Source of the DNA: Staphylococcus sp. ACRSN
Lineage (GTDB): Bacteria > Bacillota > Bacilli > Staphylococcales > Staphylococcaceae
Assembly: GCF_022346615.1 (NCBI RefSeq)
Contig: NZ_JAKRNS010000009.1
Span: 1-64,000, forward strand
Length of the DNA: 64,000 bases
Direction: 5' to 3'
The stretch's first letter is position 1; each line of letters opens with the position of its first letter. This document shows, piece by piece, positions 8,342-17,329 of this stretch. Below the pieces are notes generated by a model. That model saw only the letters and a program-made list of their open reading frames with translations. It ran no database searches and was not told where the DNA came from. Position numbers and translations under genes: made by a program.

Positions 8342-9367
8342 TTATATTAAAGATTCTAATTGTTCTATATTTTCTTCCAATGTGGCCCAATTTGTTACAA
8401 AACGTACAATTGTATGTGTATCGTCATATTTTTCCCATAATGAAAATTTCACTTTTCCTTGAAGCGTTTGTACTGTGTCATTGTCTATTATGAAAAATTG
8501 TTGGTTTGTCGGTGAATCTATATAGAGTTGATAACCTTTTTCTATAAATACTGTTTTAAGCCTTTCAGCCATTTGAATGGCATGTGTACTGATTTCGAAA
8601 TACAAATCATTTGTAAACAACTCTAGAAACTGTACTCCTAATAATCGGCCTTTTGCTAGCAATGCCCCATGTTGTTTCACTTGTGTTGTAAAATGCTTTG
8701 GCATATTAGATTTTGTGAAAACAACCGCTTCACCACACAATGCACCTATTTTTGTTCCTCCAATGTAAAATACATCACACAATGTAGCAATATCTTTAAT
8801 TGTCACATCTGATTGTGGACTTGCCAAACCATAACCGAGTCTTGCACCATCTATAAATAATGGTATCTGATATGCTTTACATACGATTGAAAGTTGCTCT
8901 AACTCTGCTTTAGAATATAGTGTTCCGTATTCTGTTGGGAATGAAATATAAACCATCCCAGGAAAGACCATATGCTCATGGTTGGCATCCTTATAAAATG
9001 TTTCAATATATGCCTTTACTGACTTAGCAGATAGTTTCCCATCATTTGTAGGTAATGCTAATATCTTTTTCCCTGTATATTCTATAGCTCCCGCTTCATG
9101 CGTACTAATATGCCCTGTATCAGCAGCAATTACACCTTCATATGCTGTTAATATAGTATCAACAATGATTTGATTCGTCTGTGTACCACCTGTTAAGAAT
9201 CGCACTTCTGCTGTTGGCATATCAATTACTTCTTTAATTCGTTCTTCAGCTTGTTTTGTAAATGAATCATTGCCATATCCCGACTCCTGGATCATATTTG
9301 TTTCAATAAGACGTGATAACACTTTACTATGCGCACCTTCTAAGTAATCATTCTCAAACGAAATCAT
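8342..9367 (-). CDS. Low-specificity L-threonine aldolase family protein
   Basis: 341 residues with the beta-eliminating lyase / threonine aldolase fold (PLP fold type I). FIDGARLGYG (D173 near the pyridine nitrogen, R176) and FYIGGTKIGALCGE, with the Schiff-base lysine K206, are characteristic. Such enzymes split L-threonine or L-allo-threonine to glycine and acetaldehyde. The start codon follows the stop of the MarR gene directly, so the two are translationally coupled and the regulator presumably controls it. The stop is just 3 nt from the shared terminator. Confidence 0.88.
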   Translation of the reverse strand: MISFENDYLEGAHSKVLSRLIETNMIQESGYGNDSFTKQAEERIKEVIDMPTAEVRFLTGGTQTNQIIVDTILTAYEGVIAADTGHISTHEAGAIEYTGKKILALPTNDGKLSAKSVKAYIETFYKDANHEHMVFPGMVYISFPTEYGTLYSKAELEQLSIVCKAYQIPLFIDGARLGYGLASPQSDVTIKDIATLCDVFYIGGTKIGALCGEAVVFTKSNMPKHFTTQVKQHGALLAKGRLLGVQFLELFTNDLYFEISTHAIQMAERLKTVFIEKGYQLYIDSPTNQQFFIIDNDTVQTLQGKVKFSLWEKYDDTHTIVRFVTNWATLEENIEQLESLI

Positions 9368-9814
9368 TTATTGTTCCTCCTCTAAGTCAGTATTTACAAC
9401 TTTACCTAATATGGTTTCAATTGTATTCATCGCTTCTGTTAAATCCTTTACTTCTTCAGGTGACATATCAGTAAGCAACCTTTCCACCTTCTTATCAGAG
9501 GCAACCTCTACATATTCATTTAACTTTTGACCCTCATCTGTTAAATAAATATGCAACTTTCTACTATCCGTTTGATCTTTTTCTCGATAAATATAATTTG
9601 CTTTTAATAATTTATCAAGAATCCTACTTAAGTAACTCTTATCAATATCTAAATATTGCGTTAATGCATTAGCCGTAACACCTTTATATCTACCTATTTC
9701 TCCTAATATTCTCATTTCTAGCATAGAATAGTTTAAGTTAAAAACACTTTTATCAAATACGCCTAGTATCCTTGTATAATACCTATTGAATCTTCTGATT
9801 GCTTGTATGCTCAA
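9368..9814 (-). CDS. MarR-family regulator coupled to the aldolase gene
   Basis: 148 residues from a TTG at 9814 that has GAGGTG 6 nt upstream; an in-frame GTG at 9823 overlaps that site, so TTG is preferred. The winged helix-turn-helix is clear: ANALTQYLDIDKSYLSRILD as recognition unit and DSRKLHIYLTDEGQ as the wing, flanked by dimerisation helices. MarR proteins usually repress their own operon and release DNA on binding a small molecule. Two inverted repeats just upstream (9828-9884) fit as its operators. The ligand is unknown; amino-acid or aldehyde stress is only a guess. Confidence 0.88.
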   Translation of the reverse strand: MSIQAIRRFNRYYTRILGVFDKSVFNLNYSMLEMRILGEIGRYKGVTANALTQYLDIDKSYLSRILDKLLKANYIYREKDQTDSRKLHIYLTDEGQKLNEYVEVASDKKVERLLTDMSPEEVKDLTEAMNTIETILGKVVNTDLEEEQ

Positions 9815-9827
9815 AATCCACACCTCG

Positions 9828-9884
9828 TTAGTTTACTTTGTCAACTAAATTAAATATACATTTGATAGTTGATTTAGTCAACTA
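9828..9884. promoter_or_regulatory. Paired MarR-type operators
   Basis: Two related palindromes: 9828-9848 (TTAGTTTAC-TTT-GTCAACTAA, one mismatch) and 9866-9884 (TAGTTGA-TTTAG-TCAACTA, perfect arms). Centres are 37 nt apart, and the first lies next to the ribosome binding site of the MarR gene. The shared half-site is AGTTGAC. Confidence 0.75.
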
Positions 9885-9911
9885 AATATCATTTAGGTTA
9901 TTCTAAGCACA

Positions 9912-11183
9912 CTATAGCTTATGCCCCGCCATTAATCCTAAGCGTCCATTTTTAGTTCCCGCTGTAGTATATGACACTGCTCTAGAAACAACTCCCCTGC
10001 CATATTTCCTTTGTAATTCATCAATTGCCTTTGCTAACCGTTCTTGACGCTTTCTCTCATATTCATCGACGAATAAATTCAATTGTCGCTCTCTTTCATT
10101 AATAAACTGTGTTAGTGAGACACTTAATGTACGATATCGTGCTGATGGATCACATAATTTATCTGCAAAGTGTTCAATAACTTGGAAAATTTGGTTATCT
10201 AAATTGGTTGGATTATCTAAAGTATATTGTTTGCTCACACCACCTTCATCACTATAACCGAATGAAAAGTGAATTGTCTTAGCTAACTTATTTCTCGCTC
10301 TTACACGACTCGCTACATCTTCTATTAATTCACGCATAACTACTTTTGTTTCTTCGTACCGATAATCTCGCATCAATATTTGACTCTTACAAATAGATGG
10401 ATTCATAACTTCATATTTATCTCTCACTCTACTCATATCTATGCCATTAGCATGTAGATGTAAATCTACGCCAATAATCCCTAGGTCCCTTTTTAAATAT
10501 TGATAAGGATACTTTGCTAAGTCACCAATCGAAAAAATGCCTCGTTTATTCAATTTAACTTCGGTACGTTTACTAATCCCCCAAAATTTATTCAATGGTT
10601 TAATTGGCCATAGCTTTTGAGGTATATCATGATAACGCCACTCAGCTATTAAACTTGGACTATGTTTAGCTTCGATATCCATAGCCACTTTACTTAGTAA
10701 CATATTGGATCCAATCCCTATACTACAATCAATTCCTGTTTCTTCTTTAATTTCACATTGCAATCTTTCACAAAACGAATGTAATGTCGCGCTAAATCTA
10801 TGATAACTGTCTGTAACATCCATAAAGAATTCATCTACACTATATTGATGTATATCTTCTGGAGCAACATAACGCAATGCAATTTTAGAAATAGCTATAG
10901 ATACTTCTAAATATTTACGCATACTTGGATTAATAATGTATATGTCATTTCTATGTGGTATTTCAAATAACCTAGATCCTGTCTTAATTCCTAAATCTTT
11001 TAATGGCCCTGTTGCAGCTAATACGACAGAGCCTTGTCTTTTAGTATCTGCGACGACTGCCAGTTTAACCTCATTTGGATCTAACCCCTTCTGTATACAA
11101 GAGACACTCGCGAAAAAGCTCTTTTGATCTATACATAGTACATCTCTTTCTTCCACTAGATTATAATCATACAATATATCCAT
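9912..11183 (-). CDS. Y-family DNA polymerase (UmuC/UvrX-like), SOS-induced
   Basis: 423 residues. The palm motifs of error-prone translesion polymerases are present: D19 with K21 and the steric-gate F23-F24 (CIDQKSFFASV), and the catalytic pair D117-E118 (YSVDEFFMD). The thumb and little-finger regions follow, with KRGIFSIGDLAKYP as a helix-hairpin-helix. It is of the UmuC/UvrX type rather than DinB, as lesion-bypass enzymes of staphylococcal chromosomes and plasmids often are. Two LexA boxes upstream (11216-11257) predict induction by DNA damage. The start follows GGAGGT. There is no umuD-like partner next to it. Confidence 0.9.
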   Translation of the reverse strand: MDILYDYNLVEERDVLCIDQKSFFASVSCIQKGLDPNEVKLAVVADTKRQGSVVLAATGPLKDLGIKTGSRLFEIPHRNDIYIINPSMRKYLEVSIAISKIALRYVAPEDIHQYSVDEFFMDVTDSYHRFSATLHSFCERLQCEIKEETGIDCSIGIGSNMLLSKVAMDIEAKHSPSLIAEWRYHDIPQKLWPIKPLNKFWGISKRTEVKLNKRGIFSIGDLAKYPYQYLKRDLGIIGVDLHLHANGIDMSRVRDKYEVMNPSICKSQILMRDYRYEETKVVMRELIEDVASRVRARNKLAKTIHFSFGYSDEGGVSKQYTLDNPTNLDNQIFQVIEHFADKLCDPSARYRTLSVSLTQFINERERQLNLFVDEYERKRQERLAKAIDELQRKYGRGVVSRAVSYTTAGTKNGRLGLMAGHKL

Positions 11184-11215
11184 ATTACATAACCTCCTTC
11201 ATAAAACATTATATA

Positions 11216-11257
11216 CGAACAAATGTTCCCTTTCAATGTTTTACGAACAAATGTTCC
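11216..11257. promoter_or_regulatory. Two tandem LexA (SOS) boxes
   Basis: CGAACAAATGTTCC occurs at 11216-11229 and again at 11244-11257, each matching the Gram-positive LexA consensus CGAAC-N4-GTTCG at all but the last base. They lie 33 and 61 nt upstream of the polymerase start. The divergent tautomerase promoter is close enough to be affected. Confidence 0.9.
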
Positions 11258-11338
11258 CCAACACTAAAATTTATAATTTTTGGAATTTTCATGTTATAAT
11301 TAATTCAATTAATATATTTAAATAGTAGGAGGAACATC

Positions 11339-11524
11339 ATGCCAATTGTAAACGTAAAACTATTAGAAGGCCGTACAGATGACCAACTAAAAGCCCTTGT
11401 GTCTGAAGTTACACAAGCTGTGGAAAAAACTACAGGTGCTAATAAAGAAGCCATTCAAGTAGTCATTGAAGAAATGAACCCTGCACACTATGGTGTTGCT
11501 GGCGTAAGAAAATCTGATCAATAG
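11339..11524 (+). CDS. 4-oxalocrotonate tautomerase-family protein
   Basis: 61 residues, the normal size of the smallest tautomerases, which assemble as hexamers. After removal of Met, the N-terminal proline (MPIVNVKLLEGR) is the general base, and the arginine at mature position 11 is kept. AGGAGG lies 6 nt before the ATG, and a TATAAT lies at 11295-11300. The physiological substrate in staphylococci is unknown, because no meta-cleavage pathway is present. It is divergent from the SOS polymerase gene. Confidence 0.88.
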   Translation: MPIVNVKLLEGRTDDQLKALVSEVTQAVEKTTGANKEAIQVVIEEMNPAHYGVAGVRKSDQ

Positions 11525-11526
11525 TC

Positions 11527-11610
11527 ATTCAAATAGATATGGCTTAGGTATATCTATTTGAATAGAACAAAAAACAGGTTGAGACGTTACTTATGTCTCA
11601 ACCTGTTTTT
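11527..11610. terminator. Two consecutive hairpins, the second a terminator
   Basis: The first hairpin (11527-11563) pairs ATTCAAATAGATAT with its near complement. The second (11570-11610) pairs AAAAACAGGTTGAGAC with GTCTCAACCTGTTTTT, with A and T runs on both sides, so it can end transcripts from both directions. It contains a TGAGAC/GTCTCA word like that of the repeat near 58.8 and 60.9 kb. Confidence 0.8.
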
Positions 11611-11739
11611 TAGTTTTCACAACAACTAACTCCATTGAGCAAGCATTTTAATTTAAAACACTTTTAATTCTAGTCATTGTGGCTAATATTAACCAACAAA
11701 ATCTTTTTAAATACATGTTTTGTTGACCAACTTTTAAAC

Positions 11740-12720
11740 TTATTCATTTAAAAACTTTTTGACTTCTTCTTTGTTCTTAGCTTTATCTATTTGTAATGCA
11801 CTACCATCTACAGGTGTTTGAAGATCTTGATATGTACCTTTAATAGGTAAAGTTACAGAATCAATATTCTTATCACCACGTAGACCAAAGTTAAGACCAC
11901 TTTGAATCAACGCTGAGTCTGGCATGTTCGTATTTAAGTATCCTCTTAAAATACCAGCTACTTTTGGTAATTTAGGTAATGTATCTAAACTCACTAATTC
12001 TTTCTTAAGTGATTGCATCACTTGTTGCTGTCTTCTCACACGTCCGAAGTCACCTTCTGCGTCATGTCTGAATCGTGCATAGCCTAAAAGTTCCTTACCA
12101 TTCAATCGATGATTACCTTTTTTAAGTGAAACACCAATATTTGCAGACATATCTTTTTCAACATCAATTGGGACACCATCCGGTTCTAATTCATCAATCA
12201 TTTTTTCAAAACCAGTAAAATCTAAAATTGCGTAATATTCAGGATCAATATCCAGGTTTTTCTTCAAGGTCTGTCTCAATAATTCTGGACCACCGATAGA
12301 ATATGCTGAATTAATCTTATGTTGTCCATTGCCCGGAATATCAGCATATATATCACGCATGACGGACATCATTTTCATCTTCTTATGAATGTAATCATAT
12401 TGAGCAATCATAATTGAATCGGTACGAGATATACCACCTTGTTCTTTATCTGCTCCTAATACCATGATGGTGATTTTCCCATCGTTCTTAGAAGCACCAT
12501 TAAACTTATGAGCTTTAAGTGTCTTACCATGATCTTTTGCGTAATCTATTCCTGAATTATAACCATGCACACAATAGCCGATTAAAATTGCCAAAATAAC
12601 TACAAAAATCAAAATAATAAATGGTAATTTTCTTATTTTCTTTTTTTTCACTCTTCGCATAGAACCTTCTGCTGTTCTTTTTTCTGTAAATTCATTGTTG
12701 CTTTGTTTGTCTTCAGTCAT
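11740..12720 (-). CDS. msrR: LytR-CpsA-Psr cell-wall glycopolymer transferase MsrR
   Basis: 326 residues from the ATG at 12720 with AAGG 9 nt upstream. A basic cytoplasmic segment ([10 protein letters not shown]) leads into one membrane helix (about residues 32-52) and an extracellular LCP domain with [11 protein letters not shown] and [19 protein letters not shown], the residues that hold the polyprenyl-phosphate substrate. LCP enzymes attach wall teichoic acid or capsule to peptidoglycan. Position next to msrA and the Y-family polymerase is where S. aureus carries msrR, hence the symbol. It is divergent from msrA. Confidence 0.9.
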   Translation of the reverse strand: MTEDKQSNNEFTEKRTAEGSMRRVKKKKIRKLPFIILIFVVILAILIGYCVHGYNSGIDYAKDHGKTLKAHKFNGASKNDGKITIMVLGADKEQGGISRTDSIMIAQYDYIHKKMKMMSVMRDIYADIPGNGQHKINSAYSIGGPELLRQTLKKNLDIDPEYYAILDFTGFEKMIDELEPDGVPIDVEKDMSANIGVSLKKGNHRLNGKELLGYARFRHDAEGDFGRVRRQQQVMQSLKKELVSLDTLPKLPKVAGILRGYLNTNMPDSALIQSGLNFGLRGDKNIDSVTLPIKGTYQDLQTPVDGSALQIDKAKNKEEVKKFLNE

Positions 12721-12858
12721 TAGTATCAACCTTATATCTTCAAAATTGCACATTTATGTACTATAATTAATATATACTAACTTATATAAAAAGTGTATAA
12801 AAATCAAGGAAAAACTTAATAAATGGTACTAAGGTCTAATACAGAAAGGATGTTAATC

Positions 12859-13374
12859 ATGAATATAAACAAAGCATACTTCGCTGGAGGTTGCTTTTGG
12901 TGCATGGTCAAACCATTTGACACATTTGAAGGAATCGAAAAAGTAACCTCAGGTTATATGGGAGGTCATGTAGATAATCCAACTTATGAGCAGGTGAAGA
13001 CCGGCGAAACTGGACATCTTGAAACTGTTGAAATTGAATATGATGTAGCATTATTTTCATATAATAAATTATTAGAGATTTTCTTTTCTGTAATAGATCC
13101 AACAGATGCAGGTGGCCAATTCCAAGACAGAGGCACGCAATATCAAACTGCTATATTCTATACAAATGAAGACCAAAAGGAATTGGCAGAAGATTATATA
13201 GAAAAATTAAAAAATACAATCGACAAAGAGAAAGCTGTCGCAACACAAATCCTACCCGCTTCAACATTCTATGAAGCAGAAGAAGAGCATCAAGATTTCT
13301 ACAAAAAGAATCCTGAGCGTTATAACAAAGAACAACAAGAGCGCAATCAATATAAGTCAACTTTTGAAAGCTAA
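12859..13374 (+). CDS. msrA: Peptide methionine-(S)-S-oxide reductase
   Basis: 171 residues from an ATG with AAAGGATG upstream. The catalytic GCFWC motif has the nucleophile at C12 and a second cysteine at C15. The substrate-pocket [12 protein letters not shown], the [11 protein letters not shown] segment and DRGTQYQT follow as in the family. It reduces methionine-S-sulfoxide in oxidised proteins using thioredoxin. There is no msrB downstream; the gene is followed by its own terminator and the convergent rbs operon. Confidence 0.95.
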   Translation: MNINKAYFAGGCFWCMVKPFDTFEGIEKVTSGYMGGHVDNPTYEQVKTGETGHLETVEIEYDVALFSYNKLLEIFFSVIDPTDAGGQFQDRGTQYQTAIFYTNEDQKELAEDYIEKLKNTIDKEKAVATQILPASTFYEAEEEHQDFYKKNPERYNKEQQERNQYKSTFES

Positions 13375-13415
13375 ATTCGCAATTCTCTCAAAGGAAACAT
13401 AACGCTTAACATAAT

Positions 13416-13451
13416 AGCCCTGAAATGAATTCAAAAGTTCATCTCAGGGCT
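13416..13451. terminator. Terminator between msrA and rbsB
   Basis: AGCCCTGAAATGAA pairs with TTCATCTCAGGGCT around a 9-nt loop. It lies between convergent genes; the T-run is weak on the plus strand. Confidence 0.75.
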
Positions 13452-13525
13452 TCTTTGTTTAATTTCCAAATATACTATATCTTCTTTGCTAAAAGCTTCA
13501 TGCTACTAAAAAGTTCTTACAATCG

Positions 13526-14440
13526 TTATTTTTGTTTTTTCATTTTCAACGGGATTTTATGCTTTGCGTCTACCTTTTTACCCTCATATAATTTCATAAC
13601 TGTCTTGATACTCTCTTCTCCCATCAAACTTGGTTGTTGTGCAACAGTCGCAAACAATTTTTTATTATCCACCGATTTTAATGCATCTTCATTGCCATCA
13701 AATCCTACAACTTTAATATCTTTATTACCAACCGCTTCAACTGCACCTAATGCCATTTCATCATTTTGTGCAAAAATTGCTTTAATATCTGGATGTGCTT
13801 GAATGATATTTTGCGTAACATTCAATCCTTCAGTTCTATTAAATTTAGCACTTTGTTTAGAAACAACATCTAAAGATTTGTCAGCAATGTTATGGAATCC
13901 TTTTCCACGTTCTCTGGTTGCACTCGCACCTGGAATTCCTTCCAATTCTGCCACTTTTGCATCTTTTCCTAATTCATCAACAAGTAGTTGACCACCCATT
14001 TCTCCACCTTTAACATTGTCAGAGGCAATAAACGATGCCACTTTACCTTTAGACACTTCACGGTCTAAAGTAATGACTGGAATATTTTGATCGTTAGCAA
14101 TTTGTATACTACCAGAAATAGCATCTGAATCAGTAGGGTTTACAATTAAATAATCTACATTTTGTTGAATTAAATCATCTATATCATTCGCTTGTTTTGC
14201 AGCATCATCTTGAGCATCTGCAAATTTAACTTTAACACCTTGTTTTTTTGCTTCATCTTCAATACCTTGTTTTATCTTAACGAAAAATGGATTATTTAAC
14301 GTAGAAATACTGACACCTATAACAATATCAGACTTTTTCTTATCCGATTTCTGAGTACTTTTATTTTCTAATGGTGATTCAAGAGAACAACCTGTTAAAA
14401 ACAATAGTATTGCAATTAAACTTATTAGTAATTTTTTCAT
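13526..14440 (-). CDS. rbsB: Ribose-type ABC transporter substrate-binding lipoprotein
   Basis: 304 residues. An N-terminal lipoprotein signal with lipobox LTGC (Cys18) is followed by a charged linker and a periplasmic-binding-protein type 1 fold. IGVSISTLNNPFFVKIKQGI, VDYLIVNPTDSDA, TLDREVSKG and FAQNDEMALGAVEA are the ligand-contact segments of ribose-binding proteins. It would sit on the outer membrane face and deliver D-ribose or a similar sugar to RbsA/RbsC. It is the last gene of the rbsRDACB unit, 15 nt after rbsC. Confidence 0.92.
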   Translation of the reverse strand: MKKLLISLIAILLFLTGCSLESPLENKSTQKSDKKKSDIVIGVSISTLNNPFFVKIKQGIEDEAKKQGVKVKFADAQDDAAKQANDIDDLIQQNVDYLIVNPTDSDAISGSIQIANDQNIPVITLDREVSKGKVASFIASDNVKGGEMGGQLLVDELGKDAKVAELEGIPGASATRERGKGFHNIADKSLDVVSKQSAKFNRTEGLNVTQNIIQAHPDIKAIFAQNDEMALGAVEAVGNKDIKVVGFDGNEDALKSVDNKKLFATVAQQPSLMGEESIKTVMKLYEGKKVDAKHKIPLKMKKQK

Positions 14441-14455
14441 TCTGACACCATCCCC

Positions 14456-15397
14456 TTACTTATTCTTTCTATCAATGAGTACTGCAATAATAATAACGAC
14501 ACCTTTGACAACCTGTTGATAGAAAGAGGAAACGCCCAATAAATTTAAACCGTTATTCAATACACCGATAATTAAGACACCAATAAGTGTACCGATGATT
14601 CTACCTTTGCCACCTGTTAATGAAGTACCACCTAATACAACAGCAGCAATGGCATCTAACTCATACGACATACCTGCAGTGGGCTGAGCAGAATTTAGTC
14701 TTGATGTTAATATTGCTCCTGCCAATGCTGACATTAAACCTGCTAATCCATAAATGAACACCTTTAGTTTATTAACTTTGATACCTGAGATAAATGCAGC
14801 TTTCTCATTACCACCCATAGCATATGTTTGTCTACCAAATACTGTTTTGTGTAAAATTATATATAAAATAATAAATGTGATAAACATAGTAATTGCTGGT
14901 ACTGGTATACCTAAAAAATATCCTCTTCCAAATAACTGAAATGCATAACTTCCATTTAGATTTGTGATTGGGTTCCCATCCGTTATAACTAATGTTACGC
15001 CTCTAAATACAGTCATTGTAGCTAAAGTTGCAATAAAGGGAGCCATTTTCCCTAAAGTAATCAAGAATCCATTAATCGCACCTAATACTGCTCCAAAAAT
15101 ACATCCAATAATAATTGCGATAATACCATCAACGCCTGAAACCATCAGTATAGCAACCAGCGCGCTGGATAAAGCTAAGGTCGAACCGACCGACAAATCG
15201 ATACCACCCGTTAAAATTACAAAAGTCATACCAAAGGCAATCAAACCATTAATTGACACTTGTCTTAATAAGTTAAATAGGTTAGAAGGCTCCAAAAAAG
15301 CGCTATTCAAAACGCTTATAATAATTACAAGTAATATTAATCCAATAAATGGAATGACCTTTTCTAAATAGGATAATGATATCTTAGATTGCTTCAT
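14456..15397 (-). CDS. rbsC: Ribose-type ABC transporter permease
   Basis: 313 residues with about ten hydrophobic segments and the BPD_transp_2 family signature, including FVILTGGIDLSVGSTLALS near residue 60-80 and AVVLGGTSLTGGKGRIIGT near 250. The start codon lies inside the 3' end of rbsA (14-nt overlap) behind AGGAGGG, giving tight coupling. It forms the membrane channel of the sugar importer. Confidence 0.93.
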   Translation of the reverse strand: MKQSKISLSYLEKVIPFIGLILLVIIISVLNSAFLEPSNLFNLLRQVSINGLIAFGMTFVILTGGIDLSVGSTLALSSALVAILMVSGVDGIIAIIIGCIFGAVLGAINGFLITLGKMAPFIATLATMTVFRGVTLVITDGNPITNLNGSYAFQLFGRGYFLGIPVPAITMFITFIILYIILHKTVFGRQTYAMGGNEKAAFISGIKVNKLKVFIYGLAGLMSALAGAILTSRLNSAQPTAGMSYELDAIAAVVLGGTSLTGGKGRIIGTLIGVLIIGVLNNGLNLLGVSSFYQQVVKGVVIIIAVLIDRKNK

Positions 15398-16874
15398 TTA
15401 AATTCCCTCCTGTAGCTAGCGTCATAATATTTTCTTCAGTTAATTCTGTCTTATCTAATACGCCTGATATATGTCCTTCGTGAACAACAACAACTCGGTC
15501 GCTCATACCAATGACTTCAGGAAGTTCAGATGAAATCATAATAATCGACATACCACGCTCCGTTAATTCATTCATTAAGTGATAAATTTCTCTTTTAGCA
15601 CCTACATCAATACCTCTTGTAGGCTCGTCTAAAATTAGAACTTTGGGCGCAGTTGCAATCCACTTTGCCAATACAACCTTCTGTTGATTTCCACCAGAAA
15701 GATCAATACAACTATCCTCTTTACGTCCTTTAATGTTTAACCTCTGTATCATTTGTTCAGTGTAATCATTCATCGATGATTGAGTTAACATTCCAGCTTT
15801 GGAAAAACTTTTGAGTGCTGGAAGCGCAGTATTCTCAACAATACTATCTTGTAACACTAATCCTTCATCTTTTCTGTTCTCAGTTATAAAAGCCAATCCC
15901 TGTTGAATTGCTTGATAAGGGTTTTTAATTTGAAGCGGTTGGTTATTCATCATAACTTGCATTTGACCTTTATCTAACCCAAATAGGACTCTCATGATTT
16001 CTGAACGTCCTGCCCCCATCAAACCACTAAAACCTAATATTTCACCTTTATGTAAATCAAAGTTGACATTTTCAATCCCCTGATCTTTACTACTCAAATT
16101 TTTAACAGATAACAAAATCTCATTTTTTGTATAATTTCGATCTGGATATTGATTATTAAGATCTCTACCAATCATTGCTTTAATAATTTGCTGTTGTGTC
16201 GTTTCATTTGTTTTAGCCGTCAATATTGAACTACCGTCACGCATAACTGTAATCCGATCAGCAATTTCAAATATTTCCTCCATTCGATGTGAAATATATA
16301 CAAATGAAACCCCTTCATGTTTTAATTGGTTGATTTGTTCAAACAACACATCAATCTCACTATTTGTTAATGCTGCAGTGGGTTCATCCATAATAATCAC
16401 TTTTGCATCTTGCATTAATGCTTTGCTAATTTCAAGCATCTGTTGCATACCAACTGATAGATTTCCTGCTAATTCATTTAATTCCAGGTTTAAATTTAAT
16501 TTTTCAAAAAGTGCTAACGCTTCTTTACGCATTGATTTATTATCAATAATACCGAATTTTTTCAATTTTTCTTTTCCTAAAAATAAATTTTCAAGCACTG
16601 TTAGATTTGGCCAAATATTCAATTCTTGTTGTATAAATGCAACACCATTTTGTTCTGCATCTTTTGTATTTTTATATTGTATCTCTTTATCGTTTTCTAA
16701 AATTTCTCCACGATCAGCTTTATATACGCCAGTCAATATTTTCATCAAAGTACTTTTTCCAGCGCCATTTTCTCCCATTAATGCAAGGACTTCTGATTCA
16801 CGAATTTCTATATCAACACCTAATAACACATCATTCTGTCCAAAAGACTTAAAAATTTGCTTCATGCTAATCAT
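15384..16874 (-). CDS. rbsA: Ribose-type ABC transporter ATP-binding protein, two cassettes
   Basis: 496 residues with two fused ATPase domains. The first has a Walker A GENGAGKST (residues 34-42), signature LSVGMQQ and Walker B VIIMDEPTAALT. The second has a degenerate Walker A (SGLMGAGRSE), signature LSGGNQQK and Walker B VLILDEPTRGID. The degenerate second cassette is normal in RbsA/MglA-type proteins. It powers uptake through RbsC. It starts 11 nt after rbsD. Confidence 0.95.
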   Translation of the reverse strand: MISMKQIFKSFGQNDVLLGVDIEIRESEVLALMGENGAGKSTLMKILTGVYKADRGEILENDKEIQYKNTKDAEQNGVAFIQQELNIWPNLTVLENLFLGKEKLKKFGIIDNKSMRKEALALFEKLNLNLELNELAGNLSVGMQQMLEISKALMQDAKVIIMDEPTAALTNSEIDVLFEQINQLKHEGVSFVYISHRMEEIFEIADRITVMRDGSSILTAKTNETTQQQIIKAMIGRDLNNQYPDRNYTKNEILLSVKNLSSKDQGIENVNFDLHKGEILGFSGLMGAGRSEIMRVLFGLDKGQMQVMMNNQPLQIKNPYQAIQQGLAFITENRKDEGLVLQDSIVENTALPALKSFSKAGMLTQSSMNDYTEQMIQRLNIKGRKEDSCIDLSGGNQQKVVLAKWIATAPKVLILDEPTRGIDVGAKREIYHLMNELTERGMSIIMISSELPEVIGMSDRVVVVHEGHISGVLDKTELTEENIMTLATGGNLNEAI

Positions 16875-16885
16875 GACTTCACCTC

Positions 16886-17275
16886 CTAAAATATAACACC
16901 ACTCGTTAAAATCACATTGGCATAAGGTGTTGCTTCACCTGTCCTTATAACCGCTTTGACATCGTTACTCAATACTTTTAATCTTTCATGGCTTACTGTT
17001 TCAATTGCTATATTTGTTGCTTTTAACTTATCTAGCAATATTTCATTATCATTTTCAATTTCATGTGCCACAGTCATCGTTTCAATAACCATATGTTGTT
17101 GTATTACATTGAAAACATCTAAAAATGAAGGTTGACCTAGTGTAAGTGCAATATCTATTTTTTTAACATATTCTGGAATTGGCAGACCACAATCTGCAAT
17201 TATAATTTTATCTGTATGACCCAAATCACTTAAAATCTTTGAAACTTCACTATTCAAAACACCTGTTTTATACAT
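16886..17275 (-). CDS. rbsD: D-ribose pyranase
   Basis: 129 residues. The N-terminal histidine in LGHTDKIIIADCGLP (H20) and the C-terminal RTGEATPYANVIL segment mark the RbsD/FucU family. RbsD speeds the change of beta-ribopyranose to beta-ribofuranose, the form phosphorylated by ribokinase. No rbsK lies in this cluster, so the kinase must be encoded elsewhere. The gene has a strong AAGGAG site and follows an operator at 17305-17322. Confidence 0.93.
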   Translation of the reverse strand: MYKTGVLNSEVSKILSDLGHTDKIIIADCGLPIPEYVKKIDIALTLGQPSFLDVFNVIQQHMVIETMTVAHEIENDNEILLDKLKATNIAIETVSHERLKVLSNDVKAVIRTGEATPYANVILTSGVIF

Positions 17276-17304
17276 CCTTTTAACTCCTTTCTCCTAATCG
17301 CCAA

Positions 17305-17322
17305 TATGTAACCCGTTACATA
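17305..17322. promoter_or_regulatory. RbsR-type operator before rbsD
   Basis: TATGTAAC and GTTACATA form perfect 8-nt arms around CC, a LacI-family operator layout. It lies in the 54-nt gap between rbsR and rbsD, which suggests a second, separately regulated promoter for the transport genes. Confidence 0.75.
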
Positions 17323-17329
17323 ATATGCA

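Noticed and set aside
9368..9370. Possible frameshift between MarR and aldolase genes
   Set aside because: The stop and next start are adjacent, but both proteins have full length and complete domains; this is ordinary coupling.
15384..15397. 14-nt overlap of rbsA and rbsC as a possible fusion
   Set aside because: Both have proper starts and ends in different frames; normal for ABC operons.
16330..16896. Long plus-strand open frame opposite rbsA
   Set aside because: Antisense shadow of a strongly conserved ATPase gene, with an unnatural residue make-up and no site for ribosomes.
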